Shown: piece by piece, positions 8,566-16,256 of the stretch
How the letters are laid out: each line of letters opens with the position of its first letter
How positions within the stretch are numbered: the stretch's first letter is position 1
Assembly (NCBI GenBank): GCA_964567475.1
Contig: CAZMMV010000015.1
Coordinates: 1 to 27,097, forward strand
Length of the DNA: 27,097 nt
DNA from: CAZMMV01 sp964567475
Lineage (GTDB): Bacteria; Bacillota; Clostridia; Tissierellales; Tissierellaceae
Direction of reading: 5' to 3'
The notes under the pieces: model-generated
The model's input: only the letters and a program-made list of their open reading frames with translations
Told to the model about the DNA's origin: nothing
The model's database searches: none
Made by a program: the position numbers and the translations under genes

Positions 8566-9012
8566 TTACTTTTCTTTTACATTTACCTTTAAGGTAGCAA
8601 CTATTTCTGGATATATCCTAATATCTACCTGAGTAGTACCTAAGGTTTTTATATTATCTTTTAATTCTATTTTTCTTTTGTCTATATTAATTTTCTTTTG
8701 TGATTTTAGTGCATCTGCTATATCTCCTGAAGTAATTGAACCAAATAGTCTTCCACCTTCACCAGCTTTTCCGTCAAGGTTAATTGATATACTTTCAATC
8801 TTCTTCTTTAATTCTGAAGCTTCTTCTACTTCTTGTTCCTTTGTTTGTTTCCTTTTAGCTTGGTCAGTTTTCCATCTACTTATATTGTTTGGTGTTGCCT
8901 CTATAGCATCACCCTTTGGAAGCAAGTAATTCCTAGCATGTCCTGTCTTAGCCTCAACTAAATCTCCTTCTTTACCTAAACCTTTTACATCTTTTAATAA
9001 TATTATTTTCAT
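8566..9012 (-). CDS. rplI: 50S ribosomal protein L9
   Basis: A 148-residue L9 of full length. The N-terminal rRNA-binding domain has the signature GLGKEGDLVEAKTGHARNYLLPKGDA (residues 11-36). A long Lys/Glu-rich connecting helix follows (about 45-75), then the C-terminal domain (LFGSITSGDIADAL). The ATG shares its A with the TAA stop of gdpP (TAATG), so translational coupling is likely. Confidence 0.97.
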   Translation of the reverse strand: MKIILLKDVKGLGKEGDLVEAKTGHARNYLLPKGDAIEATPNNISRWKTDQAKRKQTKEQEVEEASELKKKIESISINLDGKAGEGGRLFGSITSGDIADALKSQKKINIDKRKIELKDNIKTLGTTQVDIRIYPEIVATLKVNVKEK

Positions 9013-11009
9013 TATTCTTCACTCTCCTTTAAAAATTCATCTATAGTTTGTTCAAGTATAGATTCTGCTTCATCCATTGTAGTGTTACTTAATTGGGTTC
9101 CAGCACTAGTCAAATGACCGCCCCCTCCAAGTTTTTCTAAAATTAATTGAACTGATATATTTCCTAAAGATCTTCCACTTATATGAATTCTACCATTAGT
9201 ATAAGTCATTACAAAAGAAGCCTCTACTCCATTTATATTTAACAATTCATTTGCTGCCTGTGCTGCTATCAATATGGAGTCATCCATTTCTTCTTCAAGT
9301 CTACCTATAGCAACAATATCAAAAAGTATTTTTGATGATTTTATTACTTCAGCTTTGTAAACAAAGGTACTAAAGTCATCTCTAAAAAATTGGCTTACAG
9401 ATACAGTATCTGCTCCAGCACGCTTTAATACTGATGCAGCTTCAAATGTTCTAACTCCTGTTTGAAAACTAAAGTTTTTAGTATCTACAGTTATTCCAGC
9501 AAGTAATGCTTCTGCCTCAAACTTGGTTAAATTTATTTTATCTCCCATATAGGATAATACTTCTGTAACCAATTCACATGTAGAGGATGCATAGGATTCT
9601 AAATAAGTAAGCACTGGATCCTTTATAAACTCTGCTCCCCTTCTATGGTGATCTATGACTACCACCTTGGGAATAATATCTAACAAGCCTGGTTCCTCTG
9701 TAAAACTTGGCTTGTGGTTGTCTACTACTATAAGAAGAGAACTTTCATCTGCCATTTCTAAAGCATCTTGTGGTAACAACATTTCATCTAAAAGTTCACT
9801 TTGATCTTCTTTCATTCTATCATATATATTTTTAATCGAAGGGTTCTCTCCAGAAATAACTAAATATCCTTTTTTATTCCTATCCTTTACAGCCCTAAGT
9901 ACTCCTATACCCGCTCCAAAGGAGTCCATATCTGGATTTTTATGTCCCATTACAAAAACTTGATCTGCCTGATCTATTAATTGTCTTAGGGCATATCCTA
10001 TAACTCTTGCTTTTACTTTATTTCTTTTTTCTACAGCCTTTGTTTTTCCTCCATAGAATGATAATTGATTATTGTGTTGAACTACAACCTGGTCTCCACC
10101 TCTACCTAGTGCAACATCTATAGCACTGTTACTGTTTTTAAAGGACTCAGAAGGATTGTTACCATCTACACCAACTCCCATACTCAATGTAATAGGAATA
10201 GTATTACCTAAATCTAATTCCCTCATCTGATCTAATATATCAAATTTTTTACTTTGAATATTTCTAAAAGCAGACTTTTCCATAATAATAAAGTATCTAT
10301 CATTTTCATATTTTCTAACAACACCATTGTACCTTGAAAAATAGCTATTAATATTTTTATCTATTTCTGCTAATAACATTGGTCTGTTTATATCTGGTGT
10401 GTTATTTTTTATATCGTCATAATTATCTACATAAGCTATTGCTATGATTAATTGTTCATTTTCATACCTCTCACTAAGATTTACATAATCAGTATTTTCA
10501 ACCCAATAAAGCATAGCAATTCTATTATTTATACTGTTTGTCTTACTTGTGTCTACTAAATTAGGATGAACTCTATAATTCTTCCCATTAAGCTTTACAT
10601 TTAAAGGACTTAATTTTTCATCCTTTACTATATTATCTAAGTTGATTTCTGGTATTAACTCAGATATTCCATGATTCAATAACTCCTCTTCATCCATCAT
10701 CTTTAGAAATGGAGTATTATACCATGATATTTTTCCTTCATCATCTAAAATAACTAAAGGAAAAGGCATGTTAAAAGTAGCATGTTTAGTTGCAGAATCA
10801 AATTCATCTGATAAAGATTCCATATATTCTGTAAACCTTTTTCTTTCTTTAATTGTACTTTTAATACTACGAAATATCAAATATCCTAATACAAAAAAAC
10901 CCAATATAGATAATAAAGGTTGATAAAATGCTATTATTATTAAAAGTATAGCTATAGCTATAAGTTGTATGTTGACTTCTGATAAAATTAAAGATTTCTT
11001 ATCTTTCAT
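9012..11009 (-). CDS. gdpP: Membrane-bound cyclic-di-AMP phosphodiesterase GdpP
   Basis: A 665-residue protein with the full GdpP layout. Two membrane segments lie at about 12-48. A PAS-like domain follows at about 75-150, then a degenerate GGDEF domain at about 185-315 (the signature reads GRGGDQVVV, so cyclase activity is not expected). The DHH domain has His356, Asp360 and Asp362 (GHKNPDMDS), Asp430 (VVDNH) and Asp453-His454-His455. The DHHA1 domain contains GGGHLTSAG near 630. The enzyme hydrolyses c-di-AMP to pApA at the membrane, affecting osmotic balance and wall stress. It lies between the DUF2232 and rplI genes, as is usual in Firmicutes, and overlaps rplI by one base. Confidence 0.95.
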   Translation of the reverse strand: MKDKKSLILSEVNIQLIAIAILLIIIAFYQPLLSILGFFVLGYLIFRSIKSTIKERKRFTEYMESLSDEFDSATKHATFNMPFPLVILDDEGKISWYNTPFLKMMDEEELLNHGISELIPEINLDNIVKDEKLSPLNVKLNGKNYRVHPNLVDTSKTNSINNRIAMLYWVENTDYVNLSERYENEQLIIAIAYVDNYDDIKNNTPDINRPMLLAEIDKNINSYFSRYNGVVRKYENDRYFIIMEKSAFRNIQSKKFDILDQMRELDLGNTIPITLSMGVGVDGNNPSESFKNSNSAIDVALGRGGDQVVVQHNNQLSFYGGKTKAVEKRNKVKARVIGYALRQLIDQADQVFVMGHKNPDMDSFGAGIGVLRAVKDRNKKGYLVISGENPSIKNIYDRMKEDQSELLDEMLLPQDALEMADESSLLIVVDNHKPSFTEEPGLLDIIPKVVVIDHHRRGAEFIKDPVLTYLESYASSTCELVTEVLSYMGDKINLTKFEAEALLAGITVDTKNFSFQTGVRTFEAASVLKRAGADTVSVSQFFRDDFSTFVYKAEVIKSSKILFDIVAIGRLEEEMDDSILIAAQAANELLNINGVEASFVMTYTNGRIHISGRSLGNISVQLILEKLGGGGHLTSAGTQLSNTTMDEAESILEQTIDEFLKESEE

Positions 11010-11022
11010 ATAAACCCTCCTC

Positions 11023-11991
11023 TTAGGACTTTGGCCTTCTTAATTTTCTAATATCAAAAGCTGAATCAATTACTCCAAGTAAAATGATAAGGCTTCCAAT
11101 CGGTAAAAATACTAAGTTTAAGACTATAAGTATTACCCTAAATATAAATTTTATCTTCATCCTTTTTAGAAAAAAATCTAAAACCGCCAGTCCTTGAAGC
11201 ATAAAAGTAATTCCTGCTAAAAATGTAATATTAGCTAATAAGGCTTCATTGTATTGAAAATCAAGCCATTTAAGTATAAAGGCAAAAATCAACATTACTC
11301 CTACACCTAATAAAATATTACTAGGCAATTTAAACCTAGAAAATCTAGGCCTTTTTATTAATTCATATCCCATTTTTCTTAATACTACTCCAGTAAAAAA
11401 ATAATTTATATATGCAATAATTATTGAAAAAATAAATATAAAAGAAGGTATTAACATTAATATCCCATTATATCCACTTTCAATCACATCTGCTATCTTA
11501 AGTACTTCATGATTAGTCAATCCCATTTCCTTAAGACCATCTATTTGCATAGACATATATTGAGAAAATCCATGCTCCATCTCAGTTATTAAATCTATAT
11601 TTGCAATTCTAATACCTAATATCATCATTATAACAAGAGGTATTAAAAAACATAGGCTTGATATTAAAATTGTTTGTTTTGAACTCTTTCTGTTTTCAAT
11701 ACAATAATTCATTCCTATGCTTAAAGGTGCGAATATAAAAATCAATGATGCCCCTATTGTATTACCAATAATAATCTCTACAATCAATAGGGTTAGTATT
11801 ATTGATACAATATTTGAATACCAATTATTTCTAACACCTAATACTATAAATGGCATAGGGATAAGAAGGATTAATAGAGGTAAAAATTGAATTCCATAAA
11901 CTATGTAAATCGCCATAAACAATGTAACTAATAGAGCTTCTATTATAATATTTTTCTTATTATCTTTCTTGTTCAAATTCTCACCTCTCAT
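11023..11991 (-). CDS. DUF2232 (YybS-like) polytopic membrane protein
   Basis: A 322-residue integral membrane protein with about eight hydrophobic segments (roughly 14-32, 36-52, 58-90, 105-127, 172-198, 225-243, 250-270, 283-307). The pattern and its place directly upstream of gdpP match DUF2232/YybS, a conserved Firmicute family of unknown function. The ATG at 11991 overlaps the MazG-like gene by 11 bases and has a poor ribosome site. A TTG at codon 6 (11976) is preceded by AGAGGTGA at good spacing and would remove the overlap, so translation may really start there. Confidence 0.85.
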   Translation of the reverse strand: MRGENLNKKDNKKNIIIEALLVTLFMAIYIVYGIQFLPLLILLIPMPFIVLGVRNNWYSNIVSIILTLLIVEIIIGNTIGASLIFIFAPLSIGMNYCIENRKSSKQTILISSLCFLIPLVIMMILGIRIANIDLITEMEHGFSQYMSMQIDGLKEMGLTNHEVLKIADVIESGYNGILMLIPSFIFIFSIIIAYINYFFTGVVLRKMGYELIKRPRFSRFKLPSNILLGVGVMLIFAFILKWLDFQYNEALLANITFLAGITFMLQGLAVLDFFLKRMKIKFIFRVILIVLNLVFLPIGSLIILLGVIDSAFDIRKLRRPKS

Positions 11992-12307
11992 CTCTATTTT
12001 CTTCTATAAATTTTAGTAATATACTTAAATCTCCATAGGATTTTTCTATCTTATGTTCTTCTATTAAATTCATCTTAATATTTTCTTTTAAGGCTAAAAC
12101 CATATTTTCATAAGTTAGACCTAACCTTTTACCTAGTAATAATGATTCTAGTATTAAGTTTGATATTACATCTTGAAGATTTTCCTTTGTATTTAATTCT
12201 CCATTTGCTAGTGTACCGTATAGATCAGCAACAGTGGATATTAATTGAGCCTTTAGCCATTCTACAGTTCTCATGTTTTTTATAATATCTATATCTTTAT
12301 TTTCCAT
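11981..12307 (-). CDS. MazG-like family protein
   Basis: A 108-residue all-helical protein. The segment at about 14-80 (EWLKAQLISTVADLYGTLANG, then LQDVISNLILESLLLGKRLGL) resembles the small clostridial MazG-like family (PF12643), distantly related to nucleotide pyrophosphohydrolases. The usual MazG EExxE metal motif is not clear, so hydrolase activity should not be assumed. It is the first gene after the rpsR terminator and overlaps the next gene. Confidence 0.75.
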   Translation of the reverse strand: MENKDIDIIKNMRTVEWLKAQLISTVADLYGTLANGELNTKENLQDVISNLILESLLLGKRLGLTYENMVLALKENIKMNLIEEHKIEKSYGDLSILLKFIEENRDER

Positions 12308-12344
12308 CTATACCCCATCCTTATATAGTTTTTCACTTATTAGA

Positions 12345-12373
12345 ATAATACAAAGTATATGAACATAAGTTAA
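12345..12373 (-). promoter_or_regulatory. Candidate promoter for the mazG-like/yybS/gdpP/rplI/dnaB genes
   Basis: On the minus strand TTAACT (12368-12373), 17 bases, then TATTAT (12345-12350). It lies between the rpsR terminator and the MazG-like start, where a new promoter is needed if termination is efficient. Match is moderate. Confidence 0.4.
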
Positions 12374-12399
12374 ATAAAAAAGAGAGGATATCCTCTCTT
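12371..12399 (-). terminator. Intrinsic terminator at the end of rpsF-ssb-rpsR
   Basis: A perfect 20-base palindrome (arms AAGAGAGGAT and ATCCTCTCTT, 12380-12399) begins inside the rpsR stop codon. On the minus strand it is followed by TTTTATTTA. The absence of a formal loop means the central bases will stay unpaired. Confidence 0.8.
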
Positions 12400-12622
12400 A
12401 TTCTGCACTATATGGTAGTAAAGCTACTTGTCTTGCTCTTTTAATAGCTATTGTAAGTTCTCTCTGATGTTTTGCGCATGTTCCAGAGATTCTTCTAGGA
12501 AGAATTTTTCCCCTATCAGTTATATGTTTATTTAATTTGTTTATATTTTTGTAGTCTATACTTGATGATTTATCTGCACAGAAACTACATATTCTTTTTC
12601 TTGGTTTAAATCTTCTTTGCAT
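12398..12622 (-). CDS. rpsR: 30S ribosomal protein S18 (zinc-binding form)
   Basis: A 74-residue S18. The core (YKNINKLNKHITDRGKILPRR, then SGTCAKHQRELTIAIKRAR) is standard. Cys12, Cys15 and Cys49 with His52 form the zinc-knuckle pattern of the C+ type of S18. S18 binds the 30S platform as a pair with S6, encoded two genes upstream. Its stop codon lies within the terminator palindrome. Start ATG at 12622 is preceded by AGAGGGAGG. Confidence 0.96.
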   Translation of the reverse strand: MQRRFKPRKRICSFCADKSSSIDYKNINKLNKHITDRGKILPRRISGTCAKHQRELTIAIKRARQVALLPYSAE

Positions 12623-12636
12623 GTTTTACCCTCCCT

Positions 12637-13080
12637 CTAAAATGGAATATCATCATTATCAGTAGGATGGAAACCTTCTATTCCGCCAATATCATCACTT
12701 GAGTTGTCATATCCTGAGGAATTATCTTTATTATTGTCTCCCCATTCTAAAAACTCAACTTGATTAGCTACGACTTCTGTAGTATATCTTCTAATGCCAT
12801 CTTTTTCATAGGAACCACTTTGCAATCGTCCTTGTATTCCCACTAGTCTTCCTTTTACTAAAAATTTAGCACAGTTTTCTGCAATTCTTCCCCATACTAC
12901 AATGTTTATAAAATCTGCTGTTGGCTGATTTCTAGATTCCATTTCTTGTTTTTTTTCTTTTGAAACTCCCTTATCTACTGCTAAGGAAAATGTAGATACT
13001 GCAGTTCCTGAAGGAATATATCTCAATTCAGGATCCCTTGTTAATCTACCAATTAATACAACATTATTCAAATTATTCAC
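12637..13080 (-). CDS. ssb: Single-stranded DNA-binding protein
   Basis: A 147-residue SSB. The OB fold covers residues 1-108 (NNVVLIGRLTRDPELRY, FINIVVWGRIAENCAKFLVKG, VGIQGRLQSGSY). A short Asn/Ser/Asp-rich linker follows, then the acidic tip DDIPF at 143-147 that binds replication and repair partners. It is the middle gene of the common rpsF-ssb-rpsR operon, 14 bases after rpsF and 14 before rpsR. Confidence 0.97.
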   Translation of the reverse strand: MNNLNNVVLIGRLTRDPELRYIPSGTAVSTFSLAVDKGVSKEKKQEMESRNQPTADFINIVVWGRIAENCAKFLVKGRLVGIQGRLQSGSYEKDGIRRYTTEVVANQVEFLEWGDNNKDNSSGYDNSSDDIGGIEGFHPTDNDDIPF

Positions 13081-13094
13081 CTACCCTTAGATTA

Positions 13095-13373
13095 TTAATC
13101 TTCTCTAATGATCATGTATCTCATAATGCTGTCTGATATTGCTGCAACTCTGTCAAGTTCTTTGATAACTCCTGGTGTAGTTTCCATATTTACCAATATA
13201 TAGTAGCCTTCACCAATATCATTTATTTCATAGGCAAGCTTTCTAACTCCCCATTCATCAACATTTGTTATAGTTCCATCTGCTTCAATTATACCTTTGA
13301 ATCTTTCCATTAATTTAACTCTTTTTTCTTCTTCAGTTGTTGAAAAGATAAACATTGCTTCATATTTTCTCAT
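13095..13373 (-). CDS. rpsF: 30S ribosomal protein S6
   Basis: A 92-residue S6 (YEAMFIFSTTEEE at the start, DEWGVRKLAYEINDIGEGYYILVNME in the middle, IMRYMIIR at the end). It is the first gene of the operon. ATG at 13373 follows a near-perfect AAGGAGGTGA. The ribosome site is partly tied up in the upstream leader structure, which suggests feedback control by S6:S18. Confidence 0.96.
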   Translation of the reverse strand: MRKYEAMFIFSTTEEEKRVKLMERFKGIIEADGTITNVDEWGVRKLAYEINDIGEGYYILVNMETTPGVIKELDRVAAISDSIMRYMIIRED

Positions 13374-13384
13374 TTAATTCACCT

Positions 13385-13423
13385 CCTTGTGGACTATCGG
13401 CTCTATTATAAAATAGAGCAAGG
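13385..13423 (-). promoter_or_regulatory. S6:S18-binding leader element of the rpsF mRNA
   Basis: On the minus strand CCTTG (13419-13423) can pair with CAAGG (13385-13389), enclosing a hairpin CTCTATT-TTAT-AATAGAG (13401-13418). CCG follows immediately on the 3' side (13398-13400). A CCG triplet between an inner hairpin and a basal stem is the hallmark of the published S6:S18 autoregulatory motif, which mimics the 16S rRNA site. The 3' strand of the basal stem overlaps AGGAGG (13382-13387) of rpsF, so binding would hide the ribosome site. Confidence 0.7.
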
Positions 13424-13434
13424 ATTACCAACAT

Positions 13435-13463
13435 ATTATATCATTAATAATTTTACTATGCAA
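13435..13463 (-). promoter_or_regulatory. Strong SigA-type promoter of the rpsF operon
   Basis: On the minus strand TTGCAT (13458-13463), exactly 17 bases, then consensus TATAAT (13435-13440). The start would fall near 13428, just before the S6:S18 leader element. Best promoter match in the window. Confidence 0.8.
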
Positions 13464-13484
13464 GGAGATTGTTATAAGTTTTTT

Positions 13485-13526
13485 CAAATAAAATACTACT
13501 TAAAATATTATTTTAAGTAGTATTTT
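13485..13526 (-). terminator. Terminator after the aminotransferase gene
   Basis: A perfect inverted repeat with 17-base arms (13490-13506 and 13510-13526) and a 3-base loop. On the minus strand the stem ends in its own TTTT and runs into ATTTG. It lies 28 bases after the aminotransferase stop. It is A+T-rich, but long enough to be stable. Confidence 0.7.
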
Positions 13527-13555
13527 ATTGTTTTAATTATTTTATTGTTTTAATT
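13522..13555. repeat. 17-bp tandem duplication at the aminotransferase stop codon
   Basis: ATTTTATTGTTTTAATT is repeated exactly, head to tail (13522-13538 and 13539-13555). The second copy overlaps the TAA stop codon of the aminotransferase and the first touches the terminator arm. It does not change the protein. It looks like a slippage duplication. Confidence 0.85.
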
Positions 13556-14741
13556 ATTTCATCTCATCCTTTATTACTTTTCCTAATCTCTTTATTCCAT
13601 CTACTATTTTTTCTTCATTCATGTTTGAATAATTTAATCTAAATGTATTTTCATTGCCTCCATTTGGATAAAAAGCTCCTCCTGGAACATAAGCTACATT
13701 TTGTTCTAGTGCTTTTGGTGCTAAGTCTCTAGCATTCATATATTCTGGTAATACCACCCAAGTAAACAATCCACCCTCTGGGTAAGTATAAGTCACTTCT
13801 TTTGGAAACTCTTCTTTTATAGTTTCCATCATTAAGTCACGTCTAACCCTATATAAGTCTATTATATCCTTAATGTGAGTATCTAAATCATATAACTCTA
13901 TAAATTTAGCTACTTCCATTTGTGAAATAGTACTTGATTGTAAATCTGCACCTTGTTTTAGCATAACAAATTTATTTAAAACTTCACTCTCTGCAACAAT
14001 CCAACCAAGCCTTAAACCTGGGCATAATATTTTTGAAAATGTACCAAGGAATGCTACTCTTCCCTCTGTATCATAATGTTTAACAGCTGGTAGAATCTCT
14101 CCTTCAAATCTCAGTTCTCCATAAGGATTATCTTCAATAATATAAACATTATAAGTGTTAGCCAATTCTACAAGTTTCTTTCTTCTTTCTATTGACCACG
14201 TTTTTCCAGATGGATTTTGAAAATCTGGTATAACATAAATAAATTTAACATTATCATTATTTTTTAATACATCTTCTAGTTCTTTCATATCCATTCCGTC
14301 TTTATCACCTGATACTTCAAAAAAAGTTGGTTCATAGGCTCTAAATGCATTGATAGCACCTAAATAAGTTGGACTTTCACAAACAATTGCATCTCCTGGA
14401 TTAATAAAAAGCTTGGCTGCAAAATCTAGTCCCTGTTGTGATCCACTAGTTACCAGTATATCTTCTGCCTTAGCATCTACTTTTAAATTTGCCATTCTGC
14501 TTGCAATAGCTTTCCTAAGTGGTTGAAATCCTTCTGTAGCTCCATATTGTAGAGCTTTTGCACCTGATTTTTCCAAAACTTCCCTTCCAACCTTTATGAA
14601 TTCGTCAATAGGGAATGATTCTGGTGCTGGCAATCCACCAGCAAATGAAATGATTTCTGGTTTTTGAGTTAACTTTAATAATTCCCTAATCTCCGAAGCT
14701 TTGATGTTATCCATACGTTTTGCATAATTGAAATTCATCAA
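13554..14741 (-). CDS. PLP-dependent fold-type I aminotransferase (2-aminoadipate/aromatic type)
   Basis: A 395-residue aminotransferase of the class I/II group related to LysN, KAT II and MocR domains. The opening SFAGGLPAPESFP is typical. The glycine-rich SGSQQGLD (99-106) binds the PLP phosphate. The Asn of NPSG is near 176, the PLP-binding Asp is Asp204 with Tyr207 (EDNPYGEL), the Schiff-base lysine is Lys237 in GTFSKILCPGLRLGW, and a substrate-carboxylate Arg lies near 386 (FRLNYS). It transfers amino groups between 2-oxoglutarate and broad amino acids such as 2-aminoadipate, aromatic or branched-chain ones; the exact substrate is not readable here. It stands alone between its own promoter and terminator. 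A MocR regulator gene is about 3.4 kb away. Confidence 0.9.
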   Translation of the reverse strand: MMNFNYAKRMDNIKASEIRELLKLTQKPEIISFAGGLPAPESFPIDEFIKVGREVLEKSGAKALQYGATEGFQPLRKAIASRMANLKVDAKAEDILVTSGSQQGLDFAAKLFINPGDAIVCESPTYLGAINAFRAYEPTFFEVSGDKDGMDMKELEDVLKNNDNVKFIYVIPDFQNPSGKTWSIERRKKLVELANTYNVYIIEDNPYGELRFEGEILPAVKHYDTEGRVAFLGTFSKILCPGLRLGWIVAESEVLNKFVMLKQGADLQSSTISQMEVAKFIELYDLDTHIKDIIDLYRVRRDLMMETIKEEFPKEVTYTYPEGGLFTWVVLPEYMNARDLAPKALEQNVAYVPGGAFYPNGGNENTFRLNYSNMNEEKIVDGIKRLGKVIKDEMK

Positions 14742-14760
14742 AAAGCACCTCCATTAATTT

Positions 14761-14797
14761 TAAGTATCCCAAATAAATAAATACATACATATACTTA
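14761..14797. promoter_or_regulatory. Inverted repeat in the aminotransferase leader, possible regulator site
   Basis: TAAGTAT (14761-14767) and ATACTTA (14791-14797) form an inverted repeat. Read on the minus strand the same segment holds ATGTATG and GGATAC, both also present in the palindrome over the MocR gene promoter at 18119-18136. It lies about 15-50 bases after the predicted transcription start. It may be a MocR target, but the A+T-rich setting makes chance matches likely. Confidence 0.3.
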
Positions 14798-14818
14798 TTT
14801 ATATTTGTTTATATTTAT

Positions 14819-14866
14819 ATTATACTATGAATTTCTTGAATTGTCTAATAATTCCAATCAATTCAA
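14819..14866 (-). promoter_or_regulatory. Promoter of the aminotransferase gene with overlapping inverted repeat
   Basis: On the minus strand TAGACA (14842-14847), 17 bases, then consensus TATAAT (14819-14824). An 8-bp perfect inverted repeat, TTGAATTG/CAATTCAA (14836-14843 and 14859-14866), brackets the -35 region and could be an operator. It could also form a hairpin just after the DUF951 stop, but there is no U-tract. Confidence 0.6.
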
Positions 14867-14875
14867 AATGTAAAA

Positions 14876-15112
14876 TTAGAGTTCTTCATCTTCTTTAGGC
14901 TTGTAATTCACTATGCTAATCCATTTTTCATCTACTAAAATTCTTCTAACCCTTTTTTCAAATTCTATCCTAGTTAGCCATATTTGTCTTTCACAACCCC
15001 TACATTTAAGCTTAATATCTACTCCTGTTCTTAATACTTCCCATTTATTTTCTCCGCAAGGATGACCCTTTTTTAAGGTTACTATGTCACCAACTTCATA
15101 ATGTAAAATCAT
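14876..15112 (-). CDS. DUF951 family protein
   Basis: A 78-residue protein with the family start YEVGDIVTLKKGHPCGENKWEVLRTGVDIKLKCRGCERQIWL. Cys19, Cys37 and Cys40 (HPCG, CRGC) look like a metal-binding set. Function unknown; the small SH3-like, zinc-ribbon-like appearance suggests nucleic-acid or protein binding, which is inference. It overlaps mscS by four bases (ATGA) and is the last gene of that run. Confidence 0.9.
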   Translation of the reverse strand: MILHYEVGDIVTLKKGHPCGENKWEVLRTGVDIKLKCRGCERQIWLTRIEFEKRVRRILVDEKWISIVNYKPKEDEEL

Positions 15113-15963
15113 CTCTTCACTCCTTCATAAAACACCATTTTTGAATAAGGTATCTCTATATTTTCTTTATCAAATGCTTCTTTTATCTTCTTCCTTATTT
15201 CTCTTTCAACATCCCATTGTTCCATAGGTTTTGTCTCAGCTACTATCCTAATAGTTACTCCTGAAGCTCCTAACTCTGTAACCCCTAATACAGTTGGACC
15301 ATCTAGTACAGATCCATTTGTTTCATTAATTTCCCTAGCAACTTTTTCTGCAACTATAATTGCATTATCAATATCTTCCTCATAAGCTATCACTACTTCT
15401 ACCAATGCCCTCATAGCACCTCTAGTTCTATTCGTTACAACTTTTATTTCGCCATTTGGAATAATATGAAGTTCCCCAGAGAAATCTCTTAATTTTGTAA
15501 CCCGCATACCTAGTTCTTCAACTACACCTTCAAAATCAAGAACTTGAATATAATCTCCTACAGAAAATTGATCTTCTAATATAATAAAAAATCCTGTAAT
15601 TACATCCTTAACTAATGACTGAGCTCCAAAACCTATAGCAAGACCACCAACTCCTGCTGTAGCCAATATAGATGTTGTTTTTATATTAAACATTTCAAGT
15701 ATCATTAAACTGGCTATAAAATATAATGTATATCTCACTAATTTTTTTAAGACTTGACCAATTGTATTCGCTCTCTTTACACTCATAAAATAATTTTTTT
15801 TACTTTTATCTCTTAAAGTCTTATCAATTATTTTATTTGTTAATTCAATAAGAACCTTTATAACAATAATTATCAATCCAATAGAAATTAGTTTTCCTAT
15901 TATATTTAAATTACCAGTATTATTTGTAAGATAAGTATTAAATGCTTGTGTTATATTATTCAT
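15109..15963 (-). CDS. Small-conductance mechanosensitive channel, MscS family
   Basis: A 284-residue channel. Membrane segments lie at about 20-42, 73-92 and 95-128. The last is the pore helix, rich in Gly and Ala (ATAGVGGLAIGFGAQSLVKD at 101-120), followed by ITGFFIILEDQFSVGDYI, the family hallmark. The beta domain covers about 130-190 (GVVEELGMRVTKLRDFSGELHIIPNG) and the C-terminal alpha/beta domain the rest. It opens under membrane tension to release solutes. It overlaps DUF951 by four bases; this pair is commonly linked in clostridia. ATG at 15963 follows GGAGA. Confidence 0.93.
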   Translation of the reverse strand: MNNITQAFNTYLTNNTGNLNIIGKLISIGLIIIVIKVLIELTNKIIDKTLRDKSKKNYFMSVKRANTIGQVLKKLVRYTLYFIASLMILEMFNIKTTSILATAGVGGLAIGFGAQSLVKDVITGFFIILEDQFSVGDYIQVLDFEGVVEELGMRVTKLRDFSGELHIIPNGEIKVVTNRTRGAMRALVEVVIAYEEDIDNAIIVAEKVAREINETNGSVLDGPTVLGVTELGASGVTIRIVAETKPMEQWDVEREIRKKIKEAFDKENIEIPYSKMVFYEGVKR

Positions 15964-15976
15964 AAAATCTCCATCT

Positions 15977-16243
15977 TTATATTATTTTATCTGCCTTCCT
16001 ACTAGTTCCATCCTTAGTGTATTTATATACATTGGCTATATCTATTTCATCATTAGCAAGCATTTCTTTAACACCATTTATATCTTCTAGATCAAAGGTT
16101 ATAGCTAATCCACAACTTCTAGTTATCTCTCTTGGTGTAGGTATGGTTTTAAAGCTAATATTTCTTTTTTTAAATAAACCTTCAGCCTGAATTGTATGGT
16201 GAGTAGATTTAAAAGTCACTACTCCATAGATCTCTTTTTTCAT
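15977..16243 (-). CDS. DUF3343 putative Se/S carrier-like protein
   Basis: An 88-residue protein with the DUF3343 pattern: a first strand YGVVTFKSTHHTIQAEGLFKK, then IPTPREITRSCGLAITF with the conserved Cys44. The family has been proposed to carry selenium or sulfur on that cysteine. The gene lies 13 bases after yedF, which strengthens the selenium link. No biochemical role can be proved from sequence. ATG at 16243 follows AGGAGA. Confidence 0.85.
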   Translation of the reverse strand: MKKEIYGVVTFKSTHHTIQAEGLFKKRNISFKTIPTPREITRSCGLAITFDLEDINGVKEMLANDEIDIANVYKYTKDGTSRKADKII

Positions 16244-16256
16244 AATTATCTCCTAT

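Noticed and set aside
9570..10460. Active diguanylate cyclase in the GGDEF-like region of GdpP
   Set aside because: The signature is degenerate (GRGGDQVVV) and the protein has the standard GdpP layout with an intact DHH/DHHA1 phosphodiesterase.
11981..12307. MazE/MazG-type toxin-antitoxin component
   Set aside because: No toxin partner is adjacent, and the protein fits the small housekeeping MazG-like family next to yybS-gdpP.
13424..13553. Riboswitch or tRNA between rpsF and the aminotransferase
   Set aside because: The segment is accounted for by the rpsF promoter, a terminator hairpin and a short tandem repeat; no tRNA or known riboswitch core is visible.
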